Origin: Photorhabdus sp. CRCIA-P01
Lineage (GTDB): Bacteria > Pseudomonadota > Gammaproteobacteria > Enterobacterales > Enterobacteriaceae
Assembly (NCBI RefSeq): GCF_003545805.1
Contig: NZ_NMQR01000015.1
Coordinates: forward strand, 37,968 to 101,967
Length of the DNA: 64,000 nucleotides
Direction: 5' to 3'
Below are positions 1 through 8,330 of the stretch, piece after piece. Position 1 is the stretch's first letter. Every line of letters starts with the position of its first letter. Both the position numbers and the translations under genes were made by a program. Below the pieces are notes generated by a model that saw nothing but the letters and a program-made list of their open reading frames with translations, had not been told where the DNA came from and searched no databases.

Positions 1-726
1 AGAAAACACCATCTGCTTATATTACGTGGTTTCAAATCTGATTTATCTGATCACGAAAAATATGAAGAATATGCCCGTAATTGGGGAGAAATAATGATGT
101 GGCCGTTTGGTGCTATTTTAGATGTTCGTGAACACCAAGATGCTACCGATCACGTTTTTGATAACAGCTATATGCCGTTGCACTGGGATGGCATGTATAA
201 ACCGACAATTCCCGAATTTATTATGTTCCATTGCGCCCACGCACCTGAAAACGACCAAGGGGGCAGGACAACCTTTGTCAATACTCGTCGTGTTGTTGCT
301 AATGCTACTCAACAGCAATTAGAACAGTGGAAAAATATATCGATTACTTATCGCATTAATAAAGTCACTCATTATGGTGGAGAAGTTTATTCTCCTCTAC
401 TGGAAGAACACCCGGACGGAAACGGATTCGTTATCAGATATAACGAACCGGCAATAGATGGCGAAAAATTCCTAAATAAACATGCTATTGAATATCACAA
501 TATCAGCCCTAATCAAGTAGCAGAATTTCAACAAGATTTTATCAATATACTATATGATAAACGTCATTTATATGCTCATGCATGGAAAAAAGGCGATTTA
601 GTGATTGTGGATAATTTCTCTCTGCTACATGGACGTGAAGGATTTACTTCCAAATCAGAACGGCATTTACAGAGAGTCCACATTCAATCTAATCCGGCAT
701 TTAATAATCAAGCGTTAAGATCATAG
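1..726 (+). CDS. isnB: Isocyanide-pathway Fe(II)/2-oxoglutarate dioxygenase, PvcB/IsnB type (5' end outside window)
   Basis: The frame is open from base 1, so the gene starts upstream of the window. This is a TauD/TfdA-fold dioxygenase: the metal-binding HxD is in PLHWDGMY (about base 178), the distal histidine is in LLHGREGF (about base 625) and the 2-oxoglutarate arginine is probably in HLQRVHI. The run from MWPFGA through HWDGMY to GGRTTF follows Pseudomonas PvcB closely. In Photorhabdus and Xenorhabdus the homologue IsnB acts after isonitrile synthase IsnA to form the vinyl isocyanide of rhabduscin, a phenoloxidase inhibitor. No glycosyltransferase gene follows it here; the next sequence is toxin/immunity debris on the other strand. 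The family call is strong. The exact product is inferred. Confidence 0.85.
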   Translation, partial: RKHHLLILRGFKSDLSDHEKYEEYARNWGEIMMWPFGAILDVREHQDATDHVFDNSYMPLHWDGMYKPTIPEFIMFHCAHAPENDQGGRTTFVNTRRVVANATQQQLEQWKNISITYRINKVTHYGGEVYSPLLEEHPDGNGFVIRYNEPAIDGEKFLNKHAIEYHNISPNQVAEFQQDFINILYDKRHLYAHAWKKGDLVIVDNFSLLHGREGFTSKSERHLQRVHIQSNPAFNNQALRS

Positions 727-988
727 TATTTTTATATAAATAAAGAACTGGAAAGATTATTACTTTGACTCCCATTGTCATATATTGGGAGTCAAATGAT
801 CTATCTTTATAAAAAATTGCACTTATTAGCCTACTCCACCAAATATAAACATTACCTGTTTTTCCATTTCGTATCGATTTCACCCAATCCATAGGATAAT
901 TCCGTGGCAATAGAATTTGATCAGCTCTACCTATATATTTAGCATTATTACTCAAAGGTGATTGTTCCCCAATAGAACCAATTGCGTA
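701..988 (-). pseudogene. Coding remnant, possibly of an immunity or toxin gene
   Basis: A minus-strand open frame with no plausible start begins right after an in-frame TAA at about 989. Its first 40 residues (SPLSNNAKYIGRADQ onward to KTGNVYIWW) look protein-like. The last half is low-complexity and probably non-coding, and the end overlaps the isnB 3' end. It lies just downstream of an Imm42-like fragment in the same transcriptional direction, so it may be the frameshifted rest of that gene or of another module. Family not recognised. Confidence 0.3.
764..796 (+). terminator. Hairpin after isnB
   Basis: An 11-bp perfect stem (TTTGACTCCCA / TGGGAGTCAAA) with an 11-nt loop lies 38 bp after the isnB stop. 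No T-run follows, so it may be a weak terminator or an mRNA 3' stabiliser. Confidence 0.5.
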
Positions 989-1039
989 TTACCGCGAAGG
1001 AGTTCGCTCTTTAACGGCGTTTTTCAAGGTAGTTGTCGC

Positions 1040-1147
1040 CTAATGTAATAAAATTACGTTTATGCCATTGCTATATCCACTTTCTGTGCTCCAATCAGAT
1101 AAATACTCTATAAGTATGGCAAAGTGATTTGGATCACCAAAAATCAT
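1040..1147 (-). pseudogene. Truncated immunity gene, Imm42-like N-terminus
   Basis: Starts with ATG 2 nt after the stop of the toxin-tail fragment at 1150-1317 and reads MIFGDPNHFAILIEYLSDWS. That opening resembles the start of Imm42-type immunity proteins of polymorphic toxin systems. After 35 codons it hits a stop, and a second frame just beyond (NFITLGDNYLEKRR) looks like its continuation, so the gene is frameshifted. The position directly behind a toxin C-terminus is the normal place for a cognate immunity gene. The family assignment is from memory of the motif. Confidence 0.5.
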
Positions 1148-1149
1148 AA

Positions 1150-1317
1150 TTATCTCCATTTTCCTGGTAAACCAAGTGGTGTTGCCCCGGATTGAGCCAT
1201 TTTTTGAGCCAGTGAACCCGCGCCTTCAAAATATTTAGCACCTTCGGGGTCAAACAGACTTTCCATGCTAAGGGCATTATGTTTGACTCCCGGCCAATAA
1301 CACCCCGACGCAACTTT
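1150..1317 (-). pseudogene. Orphan C-terminal fragment of a polymorphic (CdiA/hemagglutinin-type) toxin
   Basis: A minus-strand frame of 55 codons begins immediately after a TAA and has no start codon: KVASGCYWPGVKHNALSM, then ESLFDPEGAKYFEGAGSL, ending GLPGKWR. It looks like the last residues of a secreted toxin. It sits 18 bp behind the stop of the 160-aa immunity-like gene and 2 nt before an Imm42-like start. This is the layout of displaced orphan CT/immunity modules behind CdiA or Rhs loci. It cannot be expressed alone without a start. Toxin activity unknown. Confidence 0.5.
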
Positions 1318-1334
1318 TTATTTAGTCTAATAGA

Positions 1335-1817
1335 TTATTTGGTTTGCAATATAAGTATAGGCTGAATAAACTCGTCTAAAGAGTCAACATCAACGTATGA
1401 TACTTCATTTTCTCTCATCATATGTAGTTTAATAACAGAATCTATTTTCCCTTCAAAGTCATCAAATACAAGAATAAGTTCGAATTTGAAAGAAGGAAGA
1501 TCTTGTTCTAGTTTAGTAATAATAAGAGAAGCGAATTTTACAGCAACATCTATAATATTGCTTTCCAAATAGTCACTTAATCTTATTTCATTATAAAAAC
1601 ACTCCTCCTCTGTCTTATCAAAGAAATTTTCATGACCATTAATTTTATTTTCGCTTGACACACTAGCTACAGGACATATAGAAGAAAAAAATACACAACC
1701 ATTTGAACTTACTGTGAACCCTAAATTTAAGAATTCAGCAAGAACTTTTGGCATTACAACCTCTTCCTTGATATATCCATCTAAAAAACTAACCATTTTC
1801 TGATTGTATTTAATCAT
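1335..1817 (-). CDS. Small acidic protein, putative immunity protein of a CdiA-type module
   Basis: Encodes 160 residues beginning MIKYNQKMVSFLDGY, rich in acidic and hydrophobic residues, with no signal peptide or membrane segment, so it should be cytosolic. Its ATG overlaps the stop of the preceding toxin tail by ATGA, the translational coupling typical of toxin/immunity pairs. I do not recognise a named immunity family; the role is inferred from position, size and acidity. The frame is intact although its toxin partner is broken, as expected if selection keeps protection against sister cells. It is AT-rich compared with the GC-rich TpsA head next to it, which suggests a different origin. 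Confidence 0.6.
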   Translation of the reverse strand: MIKYNQKMVSFLDGYIKEEVVMPKVLAEFLNLGFTVSSNGCVFFSSICPVASVSSENKINGHENFFDKTEEECFYNEIRLSDYLESNIIDVAVKFASLIITKLEQDLPSFKFELILVFDDFEGKIDSVIKLHMMRENEVSYVDVDSLDEFIQPILILQTK

Positions 1818-2506
1818 TTTTCCCCCAAATATTGTTTCATACCTTTGTCAATCGCCTGCTGAAATTTCGAATCAGATAATAAGTTATTTACTGATGATGG
1901 TGCAGGTATTTTATTTTTTGAAGAATCAAAACTATAAAACGAATTAGTAGATGGTTCGTAGTAATATTTGTTGTTTTTATTATCTTGATAGTGTATTGAG
2001 TATTACCATGAAAAACGCCGGTTGAGGCGGCTGGGATCATGGCTGTTGACTTCGTTGAGGATAACGCTGGCATCCCCTTTGGCTAACCACGGATTACCCG
2101 CCACCCTGCCGCCGAGTTGGGTCTGCGTGGCTTGATGGCTGTTATTGAGGATAACCCCTTGTTTATCCACATCAAACTGGCGATAGCTGTTGTGGGAAAC
2201 GCCATCGGCACCGGGCGTCTGAATATTCACCTGCGGCGTGCCGTTGGCGCTGCGAATGAGGGTCGGTTGCTGACGCCCCGGCGCCTGTCCGTCGGCCACA
2301 ATCGCCGCCTGTGCGGTGAGTGAAATCCCGCCAAGGGCGAATAACACCCCAAACCGTAGCGCAGTAAGCCGACAACAACGTTGCGGTGAAGAGGGGCGAC
2401 GAGCGCGACGTCCCGTTCGCCCGCGCCCGGCCCGCGCTATCTCGGCCACCACCATCCACATCTGGCGGGCCTGATTAAAGATAATACGATACAACGGCTT
2501 GTTCAT
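1814..2506 (-). pseudogene. Two-partner-secretion exoprotein (TpsA/CdiA-like), head joined to C-terminal tail with an in-frame stop
   Basis: Starts at ATG 2506 behind GGAG. The head opens MNKPLYRIIFNQARQMWMVV, a typical ESPR extended signal peptide. A hydrophobic signal follows (ALRFGVLFALGGISLTAQAA), then the start of the haemagglutination TPS domain (NSYRQFDVDKQGVILNNS, NEVNSHDPSRLN). At about 2020 the sequence leaves the TPS domain, meets TAA at 2003-2005, then continues in the same frame as YSIHYQDNKNNKYYYEP and ends GMKQYLGEK, overlapping the immunity-gene ATG. Real family members exceed 1000 residues, so the whole centre is deleted. The head is GC-rich and the tail AT-rich. Not functional as a toxin. 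Confidence 0.8.
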
Positions 2507-2554
2507 GATTTTTGCTCCACACAACACTACCCACTGGCAGTTTTGCTATTTGAA

Positions 2555-2780
2555 TTAATACTGCCAATACAGGTTGAATCCGGCCGTGACCGGGGAGGTT
2601 TGGAAACCGGCGGGTTTCAGGTACAGACAGGTGAACCTCCGCAGGGGGTGGCGTTAATTGAGCCTCCAGGGCTGGCTGGCGTGCCTGTTGATGAATAAGT
2701 TGTTGTTCTGAAATGTCTGCGGCCTGACTGACTGAAACCACGCTACAAAAAACCGCAAACACTAAAATACTGCTTTTCAT
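2555..2780 (-). pseudogene. TpsB outer-membrane transporter remnant (N-terminus joined to last residues)
   Basis: ATG at 2780 begins a clean signal peptide (MKSSILVFAVFCSVVSVSQA, cut after SQA) followed by the start of a ShlB/FhaC-type protein (SEQQLIHQQARQPALEAQL, LSVPE). Shifted by one frame, the sequence then reads AGFQTSPVTAGFNLYWQY and stops, which is the last beta-strand of a TpsB barrel with its aromatic C-terminus. About 500 residues of POTRA domains and barrel are missing. It lies 48 bp upstream of the TpsA remnant, the usual tpsB-tpsA order. Both partners therefore carry internal deletions. Confidence 0.75.
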
Positions 2781-3179
2781 TGACTTTCTATTCCACAATG
2801 TCGAAGCGGTATTAACCACGAATTTAGCTTAGCGATCAATACTTAGGATTGATGATCAACCGGGCATCTAAAATAGGGGGATTGGTTAAGATAGCAGCAA
2901 AAACAAGGGGTTATAGTGAAAAGCAAAAAACAGGCCAATGTGATTATTTTGTGACAACATTGTATAAAAAACAGATTAATATTAATCATTTAATAACCAA
3001 TATTAATAATTTCAAATTAATTTCATTTTTTGCGTTAATTATGTGATGAATATCACATTTATGATGTTTTATTTCATGATGAAATCACTTTCAAAGTGAT
3101 AGTTGTCGTAAATTGGTGATGAGATATTATCTTTTCTGATTAGGTCAGATGATTCTTTTTAGCTCGGTTGGCAGAACTG
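2781..3179. other. AT-rich intergenic region upstream of the TPS remnant
   Basis: About 400 bp with no supported gene. It presumably carried the promoter of the tpsB-tpsA operon. Short inverted ATCACATTTATGATG-like runs near 3050-3090 are the only structure seen. A 65-codon plus-strand frame here has no ribosome site and low-complexity content. Confidence 0.5.
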
Positions 3180-3478
3180 GCGCTATGTTATTTCGGATTG
3201 GGAGATAGCCATCAGACAATTAACACTCGTTGAACGCAAGACGCCGTATACCCTTATCGTTAAGCTCGATAGCAAACAGGCATCAGAAGTCGCGAAAGCT
3301 GCCGTGAAAGTGTTATACGGGTTAAAACAAAAGGTTAAGACTATCACATTCGATAACGGTTTGGCGTTTGCAGAGTATGAACTCATCAGTGAAAAATTAG
3401 AGGTACAAATTTACTTTGCTCACCCTTATTCACCTTGGGAAAGGGGAGATCAATGAAAATATCAATGGGGAAAACACC
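3180..3478 (+). pseudogene. IS30-family transposase fragment
   Basis: A plus-strand frame reads TLVERKTPYTLIVKL, then ASEVAKAAVKVLYGLKQKVK, TITFDNGLAFAEYELI and VYFAHPYSPWERG-like residues (YFAHPYSPWERG). This is the catalytic-core half of an IS30-family DDE transposase; the D of TFDNG is visible. After WERG a one-base shift is needed to read INENINGENTQ, and the N-terminal half and C-terminus are missing. No terminal repeats or target duplication are evident. It marks a past insertion beside the TPS remnant. Confidence 0.8.
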
Positions 3479-3795
3479 CAATGAATTATTTAAAGGAATA
3501 CGGATATGTTTACTTCCAGAGTGACGATGTTGTACTTATTATGTGAATCTATCCTACACTATTAATAAGGTCATTCAAACTTACTCGTCTTACATAAAAA
3601 CCTACTTTTTATTTTAAGAAAAATAACTTTCTCACTAAAGCAATTATAAATTAATTTTAAAATCACATTCAGTAATAATCAGTATAGATAACCCAGTTAC
3701 TCTCTAACAGAACAATGGACTAAGAAATAATAATAATTTGAAATACCCGAATATAGTTATACTGAGGAGGAAATTAACCAAAGAGGAGAATGAAA
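3479..3795 (+). promoter_or_regulatory. Leader of the subtilase gene with two Shine-Dalgarno runs
   Basis: AT-rich 310-bp region between the IS30 scrap and the protease. Two purine-rich ribosome sites precede the start: GAGGAGG at 3764-3770 and AGAGGAG at 3782-3788. The second is 7 nt from ATG 3796 and only 1 nt from ATG 3790, which decides the start at 3796. The first could serve as a standby site. No clear sigma-70 boxes can be fixed by eye. Confidence 0.5.
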
Positions 3796-5472
3796 ATGTC
3801 CATATCCCTTGAGTATTTTCAATCTGCAAAATTTGACGGTAATTTATATCTTAAATGTCACGGTGAAATTAGTAGCGATACAGAAATAAAATACACCGTA
3901 ACCAATTCAAATACAAAAGAGATATATGAATGTTATAGTGAAGATAATCAACTCATCTGTTTGACTTCACTTAAAGCCGCAAATTATACAATAGAAACTA
4001 CCATCAAAAAAGATGGTAAAAAAATTGCCGCGCTTACACCAGAGGATATAGAAATAAAAGAATCAGACTTTTTGTTTGATATCGATAAAAAAATCGATGA
4101 TATAGATAAAGACAAAACGGATAATATCAACATTAACCATATACCACCGAAACAGATGCCCTCCAAAGGTAACACTATCTCTTTGAAAGGACACAATGAT
4201 ATCCCAAATAAGAATTTGAAGTATAATCTTGAGATTATGTTTTCCCCAGATGGATTAAAACGATTTGAAATAGAAAAAGATAATTTATTACCTATTTTTA
4301 ATTCATATAAAAACGCAATAGAGATAAAACCGGTTTTTAATCAAGAAGATTTAGATAAGAAAACCTGGAAAACACCAGAATTCAGTAAATTAACTTACCT
4401 CTACAAGATAGATGCTGATATTAATCATGCTGATTTAGTCAAGTTAGCTAACGAACTGGAGGAACTGGATTATGTCGAATTTTGCTCTCTTACGCCGATT
4501 TTAAAAGAGCTACCACCACCACCCTTACTTCTGTCCGAAGAGGAAACGATAATTCCTGAATTTGATACTACTCATATCGTTACACCTGATTTTTCACATC
4601 TACAGGGATATTTAGACGAACACATAGGTATGAATATTAGAAATGCCTGGGATGAAGGTTATAAAGGCAAAGGCGTCACTGTACACCATCTTGATTTTGG
4701 CGTTTATAGAAACCATGAAGATTTAGTTGGTAATATTACAGTTATCAACAGCCGCCCAGAAACACAAGATTGTAATCACGGCACCGCAGCCACCGGCTGT
4801 ATTGCTGCAAAAGATAATAAATTCGGTGTGACAGGTATTGCCCACGAATGTCAATTCCGTTTTTATGACGTCGATGATTTTGATAAAATCATATATAGCT
4901 TTTTACCAGGAGATATTATTAGTTTAAATATTCAAACTGTTGCCAATAATAGATATTATCCTTTCACCTATCTCAAATCTAATTGGCAAAAAATAAAAAG
5001 TTGTGTTGATGCAGGAGCAATCATTATTTTCGCTTCTGGTAATAGTGGTATTAATTTAGCCTATGACTTCACTTTCCCTAATTATGGCGATCCTGGCGGT
5101 ATTATGATCGGTGCCTGTACATCAATTAATGGACACAGGTTAGGCTTTTCCAATCATAATCTTCACACCAGTTTAAACTCTTGGGGTGAGAATGTCACAA
5201 CTACCGGGTATACAAACTTACAGTACCTACCAGGAAATAATAGAAATTATACTCGCAGTTATAATGGCACATCCAGTGCTACACCTTTAGTCGCAGGTGC
5301 ATTAGCGCTTATTCAGTCCTATGCTAAATCAAAATACCATAAATATTTTAATTGCACTCAAATAGCAACACTGGTTAGAAGTAGCGGTTTTGCAATAGGA
5401 GAACCACAAGGAATCGGCACGCGACCAAATATTGCAAATGCCTTCAAATTAGTTGATCATCTGCTTTCTTAA
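3796..5472 (+). CDS. Subtilisin-like serine protease (S8) with I9-like proregion and no signal peptide
   Basis: 558 residues. The catalytic triad is complete (numbering from ATG 3796): Asp300 in VHHLDFGVY, His328 in NHGTAATG, oxyanion Asn416 in FASGNSG and Ser493 in GTSSATPLVAG. The Asp context is unusual compared with the common VIDTG. Residues 1-90 look like a small beta domain. Residues 145-240 resemble an I9 inhibitor proregion (ADLVKLANELEELDYVEF), followed by a PPPPLL linker and the catalytic domain from about 275. No N-terminal signal peptide or membrane anchor is visible, so export would need another route, or the enzyme acts inside the cell. Neighbours are accessory debris and core ndh. 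Substrate unknown. Confidence 0.85.
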   Translation: MSISLEYFQSAKFDGNLYLKCHGEISSDTEIKYTVTNSNTKEIYECYSEDNQLICLTSLKAANYTIETTIKKDGKKIAALTPEDIEIKESDFLFDIDKKIDDIDKDKTDNININHIPPKQMPSKGNTISLKGHNDIPNKNLKYNLEIMFSPDGLKRFEIEKDNLLPIFNSYKNAIEIKPVFNQEDLDKKTWKTPEFSKLTYLYKIDADINHADLVKLANELEELDYVEFCSLTPILKELPPPPLLLSEEETIIPEFDTTHIVTPDFSHLQGYLDEHIGMNIRNAWDEGYKGKGVTVHHLDFGVYRNHEDLVGNITVINSRPETQDCNHGTAATGCIAAKDNKFGVTGIAHECQFRFYDVDDFDKIIYSFLPGDIISLNIQTVANNRYYPFTYLKSNWQKIKSCVDAGAIIIFASGNSGINLAYDFTFPNYGDPGGIMIGACTSINGHRLGFSNHNLHTSLNSWGENVTTTGYTNLQYLPGNNRNYTRSYNGTSSATPLVAGALALIQSYAKSKYHKYFNCTQIATLVRSSGFAIGEPQGIGTRPNIANAFKLVDHLLS

Positions 5473-5513
5473 TTAAAGTTAATGATTTCAGGTTAAAGCA
5501 GTGATGCTTTATC

Positions 5514-5543
5514 AGGGCCACCCGTTATTCCACGGGTGGCCTT
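5514..5543. terminator. Bidirectional terminator between the protease gene and ndh
   Basis: A 10-bp GC-rich stem GGCCACCCGT / ACGGGTGGCC with a 6-nt loop lies between two convergent genes. The flanks are short and only partly T-rich. Confidence 0.7.
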
Positions 5544-5557
5544 ATACAACTAAATAA

Positions 5558-6862
5558 TTAATGCAATTTTAATCGTGGACGAATTACACGGTTAATGCCA
5601 CCAACAAGCATCATCAAACCAGTTTTAATATAACCATGTAAAGCTACCTGATGCATACGATATAAAGAGATATAGACAGCACGGGCTACACGTCCTTCTA
5701 TCATCATTGAACCACGCATCAAATTACCCATCAAACTACCTACCGTACTGAATTTAGATAATGACACTAATGAACCATGATCTTTATAGGTATATTCTTT
5801 TAACGGCTTGTCATTCAGCAACGCAATAATATTACTGTAACACCGGCTAGCCATTTGATGAGCTGCCTGTGCTCTTGGTGGGACAAAACCCCCCTCTTTC
5901 TTTGAACATGACGCACAATCACCAATGGCAAAAATATGATCATCAAGTGTCGTTTGCAGAGTTGGCTTTACCACTAGCTGATTAATCCGGTTAGTTTCAA
6001 GACCGGCAATATCTTTCATAAAATCAGGTGCTTTGATACCAGCAGCCCATACCATGAGATCAGCTTTAATCAGCTCACCTTCTTTAGTATTCAACCCGCG
6101 TTCATCAGCGCTGGTCACCATAGTTTTGGTTAATACATGAACGCCAAGTTTTGTGAGTTCCTGATGTGCCGCAGCAGAAATACGTGCCGGCAATGCAGGC
6201 AAAATTCGCTCCCCTGCTTCGACTAACGTCACGTTCAACGCTTCTGAATTCAGCCCTTCAAAACCATAACTGTTAAGCTGTTTTACCGCATTGTGCAATT
6301 CCGCTGATAACTCAACACCTGTCGCACCACCGCCAACGATAGCAATATTAACCTTATCTTGCTGACCACAGTTTGCAGAATACTTAAGAAACAGATTTAA
6401 CATTTCATTATGGAAACGGTGAGCCTGGTGTGGGTTATCCAGGAAGATACAGTGCTCTTTCACACCTTGTGTATTAAAATCATTAGATGTACTTCCCAAG
6501 GCCATAACTAGAATGTCATAGCTCAATTCACGTTCAGGAACCAGTACTTCGTTATATTCATCCCTGATCTCAGTCAAAGTAATTTTTTTGCTATCACGGT
6601 GAATATCAGTCAACGTCCCTAATTGGAAACTGAAATAGTGGTTACGAGCATGAGCCAGATAACTCAACGCATCAACCCCATCGTCAAGGGAACCTGTTGC
6701 CACTTCATGTAATAACGGCTTCCATAAATGACTTTGGTTACGATCCACCAGCACAATTTCTGCTTTCTTTTTACGACCCAACTTATGCCCCAGACTGGTT
6801 GCCAGTTCCAAACCACCAGCACCTCCACCAATGATCACAATTCTCTTCTTTGGTGTTGACAT
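5558..6862 (-). CDS. ndh: NADH dehydrogenase II (type 2 NADH:quinone oxidoreductase)
   Basis: 434 residues from ATG 6862, the same length as E. coli Ndh. The start is chosen over an upstream in-frame codon because GGAG precedes it and the protein then opens [14 protein letters not shown]. Two dinucleotide folds are visible: the FAD motif GGGAGG near residue 12 and the NADH motif [15 protein letters not shown] near 180. The C-terminal FAD contact AIGDCA is present. It is a membrane-surface flavoprotein that passes electrons from NADH to quinone without pumping protons. In E. coli ndh is repressed by Fnr; here a long perfect palindrome at 6888-6932 lies just upstream. Confidence 0.97.
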   Translation of the reverse strand: MSTPKKRIVIIGGGAGGLELATSLGHKLGRKKKAEIVLVDRNQSHLWKPLLHEVATGSLDDGVDALSYLAHARNHYFSFQLGTLTDIHRDSKKITLTEIRDEYNEVLVPERELSYDILVMALGSTSNDFNTQGVKEHCIFLDNPHQAHRFHNEMLNLFLKYSANCGQQDKVNIAIVGGGATGVELSAELHNAVKQLNSYGFEGLNSEALNVTLVEAGERILPALPARISAAAHQELTKLGVHVLTKTMVTSADERGLNTKEGELIKADLMVWAAGIKAPDFMKDIAGLETNRINQLVVKPTLQTTLDDHIFAIGDCASCSKKEGGFVPPRAQAAHQMASRCYSNIIALLNDKPLKEYTYKDHGSLVSLSKFSTVGSLMGNLMRGSMMIEGRVARAVYISLYRMHQVALHGYIKTGLMMLVGGINRVIRPRLKLH

Positions 6863-6887
6863 GACTACTCCACTAAAAATGTAAATC

Positions 6888-6932
6888 AAATGTTATCTAA
6901 GGATATTAAAACAATATCCTTAGATAACATTT
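6888..6932. repeat. Perfect 20-bp inverted repeat in the ndh leader
   Basis: Arms AAATGTTATCTAAGGATATT and its exact complement are separated by AAAAC. The centre is 48 bp upstream of the ndh start. It has no GC-rich base or T-run, so it does not look like a terminator. In RNA it would form a long A/U-rich hairpin in the ndh 5' UTR; in DNA it could be an operator or a remnant of a small mobile repeat. Confidence 0.75.
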
Positions 6933-7106
6933 AGTTTGAAATAAATAACTGATGTGATAGTACCAGAATATCACGGCTGGTTAGTTGGTCATACCAAAAT
7001 TGAACAACATCAAATTCTTTTGAATAAATAAACATCAGAAAACCGGATAGGTAATAGCGCACACCAGATTCGATAAACGGGGAGTATGTAACTCACCCGT
7101 ATTCCC

Positions 7107-8153
7107 CTATTTCTTCTCAGACAAGTTGGGAACTTTTCCACAACACTGCCATTTCTCATGTAAAACCGTTAATGCTTTATTGGCCTGCTGCCAACGCTTT
7201 GAATTCTTTAACTCATTCAGGCTATATTGACCGCCTCGATGATACAAGTCTGATAATTTTTCCACTTTGGTCAACGGCAGATTATCAAGCACGCTAACCA
7301 CCCCATCACGGTTATTACATATCAAAATCATGTCACAACCTGCATTGAGTGCAGTCTGTCCGCGTTCAACGTAACTTCCCATCATCTCCGCCCCCACCAT
7401 AGAGAGATCATCGGAAAATATCACACCATTAAAGCCCAATTGCTGACGCAGCACTGATTTTAACCAATATGACGACCCACTGGCGGGATGCTCATCTGCC
7501 TGAGAATAGATCACATGAGCCGGCATAATCGCATCCAATAAATTACGCTGGATAAAATCACGGAAAATAGACATGTCATGACGACAAATCGCTTCTAACG
7601 GGCGATCATCGCGGGGAGTTTCTTTATGAGAATCAGCATTAACAGCACCATGCCCCGGAAAATGTTTACCCGTCGATTTCATGCCAGCAGAGTGCATGCC
7701 TTTAATAAAGTGCTCCGCCATTATCTTGGCCTGTTCAGGATCTTCATGGAATGAACGTTCACCAATAGCCACACACTGGTGACCTAAATCCAAAACTGGC
7801 GCAAAGCTGATATCGATATCCATAGCAATCATTTCAGACGCCATCAACCAGCCCGCCTCTTGCGCCAATTGAGTGCCATGGAGATTGTCACTCAATCCAG
7901 CAAAAGATTGAGCCGCCGGTAAACAAGTGAAACCTTCTCGGAAACGCTGAACTCTGCCACCTTCTTGATCAACAGCAATCACAAGACGATGGCGGGAAGC
8001 CTTACGAATTTGACGTACTAATTCACGTAATTGCTCAGCATCATAAAAATTACGAGTAAATAGAATTAATCCGCCCACTAATGGATGTTGCAAAATTTCC
8101 TTTTCTTCATTATCCAATTCATAACCGACAACATCTAAGATGACTGGACCCAT
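7107..8153 (-). CDS. nagZ: Beta-N-acetylhexosaminidase of peptidoglycan recycling
   Basis: 348 residues, GH3 family. ATG 8153 is chosen because GAGGAA lies 7 nt upstream and the protein then begins [14 protein letters not shown] as in E. coli. It removes N-acetylglucosamine from cytosolic anhydro-muropeptides. Visible motifs are [11 protein letters not shown], the catalytic loop [18 protein letters not shown] and the nucleophile aspartate in [17 protein letters not shown]. Its activity feeds the AmpR/AmpC induction pathway where those genes exist. ycfP, which normally separates nagZ from ndh, is absent. An ERIC element is inserted 14 bp ahead of the start. Confidence 0.97.
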   Translation of the reverse strand: MGPVILDVVGYELDNEEKEILQHPLVGGLILFTRNFYDAEQLRELVRQIRKASRHRLVIAVDQEGGRVQRFREGFTCLPAAQSFAGLSDNLHGTQLAQEAGWLMASEMIAMDIDISFAPVLDLGHQCVAIGERSFHEDPEQAKIMAEHFIKGMHSAGMKSTGKHFPGHGAVNADSHKETPRDDRPLEAICRHDMSIFRDFIQRNLLDAIMPAHVIYSQADEHPASGSSYWLKSVLRQQLGFNGVIFSDDLSMVGAEMMGSYVERGQTALNAGCDMILICNNRDGVVSVLDNLPLTKVEKLSDLYHRGGQYSLNELKNSKRWQQANKALTVLHEKWQCCGKVPNLSEKK

Positions 8154-8166
8154 AACATTCCTCACT

Positions 8167-8293
8167 TATACCCTTCATCTTTCAAGCTGCTGCTTTGTTG
8201 GCTACTTTCACTCACCCCAGTCACATAGTTGTCTATGCTCCTGGGGATTCGTTCACTTGCCGCCGCGCTGCAACTCGAAATCTATTAGGTATA
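8167..8293. repeat. ERIC element, copy 1
   Basis: 127 bp with TATACC/GGTATA ends, an imperfect terminal inverted repeat and the central ERIC core (CTCACCCCAGTCACATAG and CTCCTGGGGATTCGTTCAC) that forms a CCCCAG/CTGGGG hairpin. It lies between thiK and nagZ, ending next to the nagZ ribosome site, so it is transcribed in this operon and could affect mRNA processing. Confidence 0.93.
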
Positions 8294-8330
8294 TATTCAT
8301 ATACTGCCATTAATGCAGTGTAATAAAGAT

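Noticed and set aside
2849..3046. 65-codon plus-strand ORF upstream of the TPS remnant
   Set aside because: No ribosome site, low-complexity isoleucine/asparagine-rich product, AT-rich intergenic context.
3764..3795. Possible vector-like ribosome site (AGGAGGAAATTAACC) ahead of the protease
   Set aside because: Surrounding sequence is ordinary chromosomal DNA with no vector promoter or cloning sites; similarity to expression-vector leaders is most likely chance.
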